DNA of 64,000 nt from Corella eumyota. Its lineage: Eukaryota; Chordata; Ascidiacea; Phlebobranchia; Corellidae. The stretch lies in NCBI GenBank assembly GCA_963082875.1, contig OY720099.1, positions 7,564,001 through 7,628,000 of the forward strand, in the 5' to 3' direction. Shown here piece after piece: positions 51,016-60,714 of this stretch. Every line of letters starts with the position of its first letter. The stretch's first letter is position 1. The notes under the pieces are model-generated. The model was given only the letters and a program-made list of their open reading frames with translations, ran no database searches and had not been told where the DNA came from. A program made the translations under genes and the position numbers.

Positions 51016-54000
51016 ATGGAAAATACTGTAAATATTGAAAACATCGATATGGACGAGGTAAAGAAATATCCAAAAGTTTCCAGCTTGTTCATAGAACAGA
51101 AACTAGTCGACGTAGTACAGATAAAAGGCACCCAAAAGAATGTTAACTTGAGCAGAAATTTGAAAACTGTGGCACTGTCTATGGCCTACTTTATATTTGT
51201 AAGTATTCCAACAGCACATACTAGTACTAAACATACGCAATTTATAATTTATTGCTTGTTTAACAATTTTGTCAAAAACCAACCGATGATATTTAATTAA
51301 ATAGACTAAAATGTAGTTTTGTACAAAATATTTAGGGGTACGACTTAATAATATATGGACTGGCACTACCTACTTTAGCTGAGAATATGAAGAAAACAGT
51401 TTCCGAACTTTCGCCAGCTGTGGTTGCAAGAGGTGCTGGGTTTTTATCTGGATCTTTGACTGTTGGACTAGCAAATGGGTAAGCTAATTTGACAAGCAAC
51501 TGCATACATTTTAGATTTTGAATTTTCGGTTTTATATGCGCCAATAGATAGCAAGTTCATTTAGTAAATGTAGTTTCCGTGTTTCAGTCTTAACGGTAAT
51601 TTTTCAATTTTTAGATTGTTGATTTGCAGTATCGCCAATTAATCAATAAAACAAATATGTTTAAATTCGACAAGATTATTATAAGTTAATTTCTCTTTAC
51701 ATATCTACAAAGCCGCCCAGGTTTCGTTATGCTTTACTGTACCACTAACCGTTTTACTTTCTACTTGTTATCTTAAAGTACCGAATTAAGTCAAACTTAA
51801 AACAAATATGTTGATGCATATTGCAAAATTTACGCCTTTAAACTTTACCAGATAATTTCACATTCTGGTTATGAAATTATTTAAAGTTATGACATAACCT
51901 ATTCACACATATTTATTATTTTTAGACGCATGGATATAGAGTTAGTCGTATCACTAGCCATGTCAATTATGTCAATTGGTTTGGTTTTCGTTCCAATCAT
52001 CTTAAACTTTGCATCTCTAATTGTATTCTCGTTTATTAGTTCGTTTGGGTTAGGAGCATTTGAAACTGGTTTGTAAATTTCCTAATAGTAGTATTGTATA
52101 TTAAATATATCAAGCTTAGTAAGTAATATGATATAGGGAGGATATAAGAGTCACATTTGTTATCTGAAAACCTAGTCAACAATACCATTTTCTTGAAAAG
52201 TATCCGCATTATGTTACAATTACAATTTATACATCAAAACATTAATTTTGTAAACTTTTTAGTTGGAAATGTGTTCTGTATAAAACTATGGGGGGAGCAA
52301 GCACAAACTATTCTTCAAATTCTACATTTTTTCTTCTGTCTTGGATGTCTGGCGTCACCTCTTACAGCAAAATATTTTCTTAACGAACCACAGAATACAA
52401 CTTTAAACAACGGTAACTATAAAGTCCTTAACATTTCTCAAACGACTTAAACTTTCTAAATGTGTCTTTTTTGCATTAATTTTTCTCTAAAACTAACTTT
52501 TTTTCTTATATTTATTTTTCCTCGATGTAGAAAGGTCGACTTTATGACTTAAACATAGAGTAACATTTAGATTAAGTCAAAGTTGAAATCAGCAGTTTGA
52601 AATAATATAGATTATATTCGCCCGATAATTAGAGGGCTGATAAGGTGTTGACTGCAGAAGTTGATTGCGTTAATAACGGCTTACTTGAAGGTATTACAGA
52701 ATGGGAGCAGTGGGAATCAAACCCGCGAACCTGTTTAAGACAGGGTAAACTTGTTCAAGGGTGATGTTTTTAATGGGTTAGACTTGTAGAATATACATTT
52801 AAAAATACACTTACTTAAATCCGCTTGTTCTAGGTAGTGTGGTATTTCGTGATGTAATATATGTTGGAGGCACAAACCTACCTTACGTGAGCATTATATA
52901 CATCATCATTGCAGGGTTGGGTTTTTGTGTATCGTTATATTTCTTTTTTCTCAAATTCTACTTTAAAACAGCTTCAAGTCTCCTTGAAGAAGAACCAGAA
53001 AAAGAAATTAACAAATGGTTTAGGTATTTTCTTTAAAAAAAGTTTTAGTTCTGTAAGAGAAATGAATACAAAGTATACTGTTGGCCAGCAAGAGGTTATT
53101 TTTTTTATACCGTTTTTAGCGACTTACTCAAGAAAGCAACAGCATGAGAGCAGTTGGAATCGAACACAAGAGCTCTTGTTGTGGTGCCAAGTGTTCTGAC
53201 CACTACACTATAATGGTGGTTAACTTTTAACCATTTGTTAACATTTTCAGACACAAAATTCTGGTGTTCATGTTCTTTTTATTTCTCTTATACGTCGGAG
53301 CCTATTTAACAGTGACAACATTTTTATACACCTTTGCAGTAAGTGATATTCCTGGGGCTAGGTATACCAAACATCAAGCTTCTAATCTTAACACAGTGTA
53401 TCTAGTTGGCGATACAGTTGGGCAATTCTTATCTATATTCATGGCAAAAAAGTTTTCGGCCAGATGTATGTATGATTCCTAAATCCTAATATATGCTTAT
53501 TCGAAGTAACTTAAGCATTGTAAATATTTGTTTTACAGTTAATATAACATTGAACATGACAGTTGTTTTGGTTTGTTCAATCGGTTTACTATTCTTTCCT
53601 TACTACACAAATTACGCTGCAATCTTTTGGGTATTAATGGCAATACATGGCCTTTTCCTTCCAAGTATTTACGGTTTCTTTTACTCGTGGGCAAATAAAT
53701 ATATAGCTGTGAACGAAAGGTAAGTAGATGACTTGGATATATACACCGATCAAGACTTAGAAATATCTTTTTATAAAAGTACAGTAAAATTTCAATGGCA
53801 AAACGTTTACTTTTTTGTTTTACAGAGCCTCGTGCATATTTATAATAGCAGGGTCCTGTGGTGAAATGGTTCTTCCATTATTACTTGGTATTTTTATCGA
53901 TGCACATCCAATGTATTTTCTGTATTTTATTTGCACTTATATTTTCCTCGCGTTGGCAGTCTTTCTATTTGGTAATACAGTAGCCAAAAATACTGGGTCT

Positions 54001-54264
54001 AAATATAAAAGGTAGCTTATAACTTAAACATCAAAATAGGCCACAGAATGTACTAACAAAATAATTTCTGTTTAGGAAACATACAGCAAATCAATACTAT
54101 GTAAACATCCTGTTCTTATCAATATTGCAACACATTAAGCTAGAGAATCTGAAATATCTACCTATACTATTATTATGCATTAATAAAGTTTTCTTATGTT
54201 ATTTTTTAGGCGCAAACCTTCAGATACCAATACAGAAATAGTTTGTTTAGAAACACAAACTTGA
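51016..54264 (+). CDS. MFSD4/NaGLT1-like major facilitator transporter, paralogue C
   Basis: Nine exons: 51016-51198, 51336-51478, 51926-52068, 52263-52412, 52834-53023, 53251-53465, 53539-53719, 53826-54011, 54210-54264. They give 481 residues with TGA at 54262. I chose ATG 51016 (MENTVNIEN) because it gives an N-terminus of 61 residues like the paralogues (63-64). An in-frame ATG at 50887 would add 43 residues not matched in A or B. Exons 2-8 match A and B in length. The sixth exon ends AGAT before GTATGT, where A and B end in a G before GTAAAT or GTATTG, yet it has the same length of 215. The C-terminus VCLETQT resembles paralogue A. Two SINE copies lie in introns 4 and 5. Confidence 0.92.
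52510..52731 (-). mobile_element. tRNA-derived SINE, copy 8, head truncated
   Basis: Minus-strand copy in intron 4 of transporter C. The tail TTTTTCCTCGATGTAGAAAG is clear and the B-box area (GGGAATCAAACCCGCG on plus) is present. The A-box end is missing. Confidence 0.8.
53080..53216 (-). mobile_element. tRNA-derived SINE fragment, copy 9
   Basis: The 5' half only, in intron 5 of transporter C on the minus strand: AGCATGAGAGCAGTTGGAAT through GTGTTCTGACCACTACACTA. The 3' tail of the family is absent. Confidence 0.75.
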
Positions 54265-54331
54265 CGTTTTTCGGAATCAGAAAATATTTAACGTAAATTC
54301 TGCAATATTTAAGTTACTTTTGCTTGTGGCT

Positions 54332-54337
54332 AATAAA
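54332..54337 (+). terminator. Putative polyadenylation signal of transporter C
   Basis: AATAAA lies 68 bp after the TGA of paralogue C, at the same distance as the signal after paralogue A. Confidence 0.6.
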
Positions 54338-54871
54338 AGTTTAGACTACTAATATAAACGTTTAAATGGTTAGAATTGTTATATTTTGGATAATGGATTA
54401 GTATAGAATTATTGAAAATAAGGTATGACTCTGTTATACAAGAAGAATCAATATTAAATTTGCATTTTTACCTAAAAAAAAAGTTTTTCTTATAATATAC
54501 TTGTCAAATACAACAATTACCTTGTAACTATAACACTACTAAAAAAGCCACCAAAACGATCGAATATAAATATAATAATGACAACACAAAAATAACTCTT
54601 ATTGCTTAAATTAAGGCACATCAATAAATTATTTTAAAAAATATTAACTTATAAGACACTATTTTATATTAAGGCATATACAGGATTTATGTTATGTAGT
54701 TAGTATAGAAAAATGTATATATATATATACATTATTAAACTATTAAAAAATAATTTGTGTACAGAACAAACCAATATTATGTTGTATAGGTAAGGCTAAA
54801 TAAATGTGTTTTAAGATGTACAATGCATGTTGTGTAACAAAATTGTGAAAAAAAAACTATTGGAATAACAA

Positions 54872-55313
54872 AGGTGGGCACCGTTAACCCGCTAATTGTT
54901 AATTAACAAAGTTAACTTTTGCATAAAAATTTAACTTTGAAAATTATTATGGAACCTGTTAAACTTTTGATAAATTGTGCTTCTGTTAATATAGGTTCGT
55001 TATTTCAGTTTTTTAAATCTAAGCTAATAAATTTCAAGAAGATGGGGTAGGCAGGGTGGTAAGGAAAAATGACATCACAACCCCATGTACACCACATTTT
55101 TTTAATAACCACAAGTTGGCCAAAGAAAACTATTCGTTTAAATTTTCTTCTTAATTTAAAAGTTTAACTAAACTGCTTTTGATGGGAAAGGGTTGCAACG
55201 TTAACTGTTATTAATAACCCTAGTTACATTGCATATAATTTCAATAATTAAAGTTAATGAAGCTAACATATTGTGTAATGAATTTAACGAAGATTGGTTA
55301 ACTGTGCCCACCT
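54872..55313. mobile_element. hAT-like non-autonomous DNA transposon (MITE)
   Basis: Terminal inverted repeats AGGTGGGCACCGTTAAC (54872-54888) and its near-perfect complement (55297-55313) differ at one of 17 positions. GGTGGGCA at the ends is typical of hAT termini. Total length is 442 bp with no transposase frame. Flanks show ATTGGAATA a few bases before the left end and ATTGCAATA right after the right end, a possible imperfect target duplication, though four bases sit between it and the left terminus. GTTAAC-rich subterminal segments recur inside. Confidence 0.75.
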
Positions 55314-55455
55314 ATTGCAATACACTAAAAAAGACTTGCATAATAATTGTGATATATTAACTACACTAGAGTTAGAAGTTTAAAAATGCTGTTAAAAAAT
55401 GGTGTTAAAAAGTAAGTTAAAAAGAAAAAGAATATTAAAATTATTTTACATTGAA

Positions 55456-58400
55456 TTAAGTCACCACATCTTCACTGTCATGACTTGGAAGATTGATGAT
55501 TTCATTTTCATTCTGATTTGCAATATCGACAGGCCTACAATAAAAATTAAGTTTAATAAAATAAAACTTAAAGATGTTAAACATTACTTACTTTTTTAGT
55601 CTTTTTTTTAGGGTATCTGCCACAAATACACCAGTTATAAAAACAAGGAATAAGGCAACAAAGTATCCAAATATGATATACAAAAACCTCATTGGGTTTT
55701 CATCAAAGAGTAATCCAACTAATAGCGGTAAAAGCATTTCACCAAATGATGCACCAACGATGAACACACTGGAAGCCCTAAAAAAAAATTTTGGTTTTGT
55801 TTATAAATAATATGCAAAGTTTATAAGCACCGAAAAAAGTGAATCCATACCTCTTTTAGTTTTTTTAAACTTGAATTTGAAATTACTTATTCTTACTTCA
55901 TAACTACTAGACTAAATTGTAATTCAAGTAACTTCGATTTTTATAAGCTAGATGTTATTAATCACTTCTTATGTATGGTATCTAAATTTTTAAATACCTT
56001 CTTTGTACATTTCTGTCACTTTTATTATAATTTTAAAACTAAAACCATTTGCTTGGCACAAAAAAAAATTTCGATCTGACTTTAATTAAATTTTATTTTT
56101 GTTTTGTTTTATCTATAATACTTTACTTACCGTTCATCTACTATTATGTATGTATGTGCCCACAAGAAACAATTTCCATAAATACTAGCTGAAAAAAACC
56201 CAAATACCCCGACTAAGATCCAAAAAATAAATTTCTCATCATCATAAAATGGCAAAAACAAAAATGCAACAGCAGCAAAAGTTGATATAACCATACTTAA
56301 CAGAAGGTTTACTAAAAAAAATTACAACTATATATTTATAAACATTTTTTTATATATTTCCTCAATATGGGATTGACTTCCTGACCTAGAGAAACTACAT
56401 ATGTTACCCCAACCCAGCCTCGAGTTGCCTTTAGCAGTTTGGAATATTACAAATCATAATTGCCCAATAATTAAGCTGCTGATTAGGTGCTGGCTCAGCA
56501 GATGTTCATACTGTTGACAGTGCCTTACTCAAGGGCGCTATAGCATGAGAGCAGTGGGGATCGAACCCACGATTTCATGTAGGGTAGCAAGTGTTCTGAC
56601 TACCATACGACGCTGTCAGTTATTAAAAAATTTCTTATTATTATATACTAAAATTTGTAAAGATATTAAAAACTATATTAAATAGGTATTTAAAAATAAA
56701 TGACAACCATTTATTTAGTGTTAGTACATTTTAAATTTTATTCAAAATAAGTGATTTTTTATAATATAAGATTTTAAAAACCTTTTGGTGAAAATTTTAA
56801 TGCCATTAGAATAGCGATGAATTGTCCAACTGTCATTGAAGTAAGAAACACAGTGTTAAGGTTAGAGGCCTCATTTCTTGAATACTGAGCACCGGGTATG
56901 TTACTGATTGCAAATGCATACAAAAATGTTGTAAAAGTCAAATATACCCCGACATAGAAAAAAAATAGGAAAAAGAAAATGGCAAGAACTGTGTATCTAA
57001 AAACAGATAAATTAGGCATCTGTTAAACATATTAAAATGCTGTTAATTGAATTGACGCTCTAGTATACTTTTTAATATAAAAATTAAAATTTTAACCTAA
57101 AAATTTTATTTTCTTGTTTTCTTGCTTCCTTTGTGCTTTCAGCATATTCAGTATTGAACATGAATTTAAGAAGAATAAAACATCCAGCAACAACTAAACC
57201 ACTAATAGATACAATTATGTATACACCACTTAGATAAGGAATATTTGTTCCTTGCATTAATATTACATCACGAAATACTGGTGGTGCAGATTCTAAAAAA
57301 TTTCAAAATTAAAAAGTTTAGTATATATATATATAATCAATATAAAAACCAATGTATTTTATATACCAAAGACACATGAAAACAACCAATTAGTATTTGA
57401 TAAAATAAATGACAATAACAGTTAGATATATTTAGGTTAAACCTTAAATACATATATATTTTTGTATTGTATAGCCTATATATATATAATATGGTGAAGA
57501 CTATTAATTTAAATAACTTGCACGTCAAAATTTTTACAATTTGACAAAACTTACCATTTACAATAATGCTGTAATTAATTGGTTGTGGTTCATTTAGGAA
57601 AGGATTTGTAGCAATAGGGCAAATTAGACATCCAAAACAGTAGAAAAAATGAAGCGTTTGTAACACTGAGTTTGCCTTTTTTCCCCACAGTTTTAAGCAA
57701 AATACATTACCAACTAACATAAAAAAAACTGTATTTAAATTTTATGTTTCTACAAAAATAATTAAAAAAAGAAATTTTTAAATGCTTTAAACTTAACAGT
57801 TATTAATTATTGGATAAATTTTGTATACATGCCTGTTTCAAAAGCTCCTAATCCATAAGATGCAAGAAAAGAAAAGAAAATTAAACTTGGTAAGTTAAGG
57901 ATTATTGGAGAAAAAAATAAACCAATTGACATCAGAATTAAACCAATACTAATGGTTATTTGGACATCTACTCGACTATAAAAAAATTGAATGTGTTTAC
58001 ATATTTATTCCCTCACCAAAAATTAGGTGTACTGGGACCAGCAGCATGGTGTAGTGGTCAGACTCTAGGCTTAACTACATATTGCGTTCAGGGTTTGATT
58101 CCCACTGCTCTTATGCTGTAGCACCCTTGATTGAAGCGCTATAAACAGTATGAACTTCTGCTGAGTCAACACTTAATCAGCAGCTTACTTATAGGGCAAT
58201 TATTATTAATAATACTTCTGCCATAAGCAACTCGAGACTGGGTTAAGGTAACTGATGTTACTCTATGTTTAGGCTGTTTTTTTAACTAAAACTGAATATA
58301 AATTTTAACACATGTAAATCATCACAATAAAATCTAGTTTTAATAATTATTTAAAATATTTAACAAATATAAAATCCAACTAAATAAAAAATTTGTGTTA

Positions 58401-58658
58401 TTTCTAAAACAGTATATTTTGCTTACCCTTCAATTAGACCAGTTGACATTGAACCCAAAAGAAATCCGACTCCTCTAGCAATTAAACAAGGGGAAAGATC
58501 TGCAATTGTTTTTTTCATGTTTTCTGCCAATGTGGGAAGTGCTAAGCCCAGTATAATTAAATCAAAACCCTAAAAATATAAACAAATCATTGACCAAAAA
58601 TTAAACAGATTTAATATACCAATTACACAATGCTTTTTATACAAATGAACTAATATGT

Positions 58659-58692
<34 letters not shown>

Positions 58693-58883
58693 TTTTTTGA
58701 GTATTTTAATAACTTACTTACATAAACAAAAAATGCAATTGCCAAAGTAGCCGTTTTCAGGTAAATTCCCAACATGTTTCTGTCTAGTTTTTTGATGCTA
58801 ATTTCATTTTGTTCAGAGTTTTCCAGTAAGGTTACAGTATTATCTGTGGGTTCTGCCATTTCTATGCCATCAGCTTCCTTCAT
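55456..58883 (-). CDS. MFSD4/NaGLT1-like major facilitator transporter, paralogue D (inverted)
   Basis: Nine exons in transcript order: 58883-58722, 58569-58427, 57975-57833, 57713-57555, 57292-57097, 56996-56782, 56311-56131, 55777-55592, 55534-55456. They give 487 residues. Exons 2, 3, 6, 7 and 8 have exactly the lengths of A-C (143, 143, 215, 181, 186); exons 4 and 5 are 9 and 6 bp longer. Motifs are LALPTLAENMKKT, GAFETVGNVFCLKLWGKKAN, NIPGAQYSRNEASNLNT and FGEMLLPLLVGLLFDE. It is the most diverged of the four; for example GASFGEM replaces GGSCGEM. The third intron starts with GC (CAG then GCATGT) instead of GT, and the exon-length match to the paralogues supports this border. Two SINEs are in its introns. 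Confidence 0.92.
56356..56619 (-). mobile_element. tRNA-derived composite SINE, copy 10
   Basis: Near full-length minus-strand copy in intron 6 of transporter D, in the gene's own orientation. The B-box region GTGGGGATCGAACCCACGA (plus strand) is well kept; the head ends CGACGCTGTCAG. Confidence 0.85.
58040..58277 (+). mobile_element. tRNA-derived composite SINE, copy 11
   Basis: Plus-strand copy in intron 2 of transporter D. The A-box-like GCATGGTGTAGTGGTCAG, the B-box-like GGGTTTGATTCCC and a tail ending TACTCTATGTTTAGGCTG are all clear. It lacks the last CGAGGATAAA segment. Confidence 0.85.
58659..58686. repeat. (TA)n microsatellite in intron 1 of transporter D
   Basis: About 13 TA units follow the first exon of paralogue D. 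Confidence 0.9.
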
Positions 58884-60714
58884 TGCATTAATTGATATGA
58901 TTCTAATCTAATAAGGAATAAATAACACAAACAGTAATATTATACAACTTGTCTTTTGCTGGTAGTTTAATTAAATGCTATCGTCCTTTTTTAATTGTCT
59001 ACTCAGCTGATTATGTTGCAATTAAGAAATGAAGAAAGAAACAATATAAACTAACAAATCAGCATAATTAACTTTATTTCTATAACAATACATAGTTATT
59101 ACCTTTTTGCGTCAGCATGCTTTGTCGGCATTGCACCATTGCATCGTAAACTTTGTAACGGAATACTTCCCCGAAAACCAAAATTTTAAAAGAGCTATTT
59201 TACCGAAATTTTGAGTAATTTTTTTTCAAATTAAGAATCAAGTTTCAATAAAGAGTATAGATTTGAGGCTGTTAATTAAAAAATTTCTCATTGCCAGTAA
59301 AATGTGTTTTTAAATCGTAAGATGCCCCGGTACAATCGTAATATACCCCCGAAAATGACTTTAAAGCCTAGAAAGACCAATATGAACTGATATTCTGAGA
59401 AGACCCCACAAGCATTTTGCGTTCTACTAGGAATTTGTACCGTTTACACAGCATCTGTTCCATCTCCCACCATTGGGGATATTTAATAAATTAATAAATT
59501 GTTTTGCTGATATAACGCATGACTGGCACCGTTTAATTTTTTAGTTGTGATTGTTCTTGCTAAACAGAAACGTAGTTTTGTTTTTTATTTTGAAGTTAAA
59601 GTCGACCTTAGCTTATATCAACTTCATATTTTCGACAATTTGAAAACAAACCAAATTTTGACAATTTTTTAAAATCGTTTAGAAAGCTGCAACTATAAAA
59701 AGCTACCAGTAACTTGGTTGCCAGTCGATCCGTACTCAGGTCGATGTGCACGAGGCGATTCGTACTCTGGTACAAGTCGATCCGTACTCACTACGTAACC
59801 CTTTAAATAATTCAGGCGCATATATGTGACGAATCGGTTTAATGTGATTTATCATAAATAGTAGTAATATGCAATAGGTGCTTACATATTGTCTATGTAT
59901 TGTAAATAAATTTTTTTTATTTTATTTTTTTTTTCGAGTGTTAATGAAAGTAAATAATAAATATGATATACAATTAATATTACAACAATGCCACGGAAAA
60001 AATGACAAAATCAATTTAATGATTAAAACATGCCAAAAGTATTAATGTTTACACAATGATTTTATAGTATATTACGGCATGGTCACCAAACCCAAATTTT
60101 TTTATTAAAACATATTTTGTGTTATTTGTTTTTTGATATATTTATGAATTGCAAAAAAGTTTTAACAAAAACCGTATGCTGGCATGTTATAAATGCTAAT
60201 CATCTTGACAATGATTTTAAAAGCAAAAGTCAACTAATAAAAATCCCAATTAAACATCAAAGCTACCGTCCTTATTTTATCGTCGTAGTTGTAACATTGG
60301 TTAAAACAGCTGACAAAAAGATGTCAACAACACAATAATTCAATGTTAAAAAACACCTTGAGTTATTAAACACATTTATTAATGCATATATCCAATATTT
60401 ATTCGTTTAAAAAAAGATATAAGGAATAACTTGCGAGTGCGACAATTGATATTCACGATTAATGTAAATTGCCGGAGTACGGATCGCCCGTTAATACAAC
60501 GGCTTGCAAGGCGGTCCAAATAGCGAAAAACTCTCGCAGATTTCGAAATTTTTGTTGTTTCTGGAACGCAGTACAGATCAACTGACAACCGTTTTTAAGA
60601 TATCTGTGTTATTTTAGACCATAACTTTTTAATTATTTTTTATCTCCCAGAAAGTATTAGTATTCATGTTTAAACTCATTGAAAACATCATTTTTGTTTA
60701 AATTGGAAAATTAA
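58884..60714. other. Intergenic region between transporter D and the BTB-BACK gene (divergent promoters)
   Basis: The two flanking genes are divergent. Apart from a short family of CGATCCGTACTC repeats (59726-60486) and A/T tracts near 59,910, no gene or transposon is recognised. Open frames at 60,117-60,338 and 60,379-60,588 have no recognisable content. Confidence 0.55.
59726..60486. repeat. Four copies of CGATCCGTACTC, three direct and one inverted
   Basis: Direct copies lie at 59726-59737, 59756-59767 (one change) and 59778-59789. An inverted copy, GAGTACGGATCG, is at 60475-60486. The motif is GC-richer than its surroundings. Confidence 0.8.

Larger units (their letters stand above)
54265..55455. 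other. Convergent spacer between transporters C and D
   Basis: The 3' ends of C (plus) and D (minus) face each other. The interval holds the poly(A) signal of C, a short TA run near 54,717 and a hAT-like MITE (54,872-55,313). No gene is seen. Confidence 0.65.

Noticed and set aside
43186-54264. Transporters A-C as one operon
   Set aside because: Spacers of about 0.6 and 1.7 kb, and separate poly(A) signals after A and C, do not fit the very short spacing of tunicate operons.
39616-58277. tRNA genes suggested by A- and B-box-like motifs
   Set aside because: All belong to the SINE family: the same non-tRNA middle and tail follow, and no full cloverleaf is present.
60379-60588. Minus-strand frame of about 69 codons next to the CGATCCGTACTC inverted copy
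   Set aside because: Sequence is a little GC-richer, but it shows no motif and no splice context. The start codon is uncertain.
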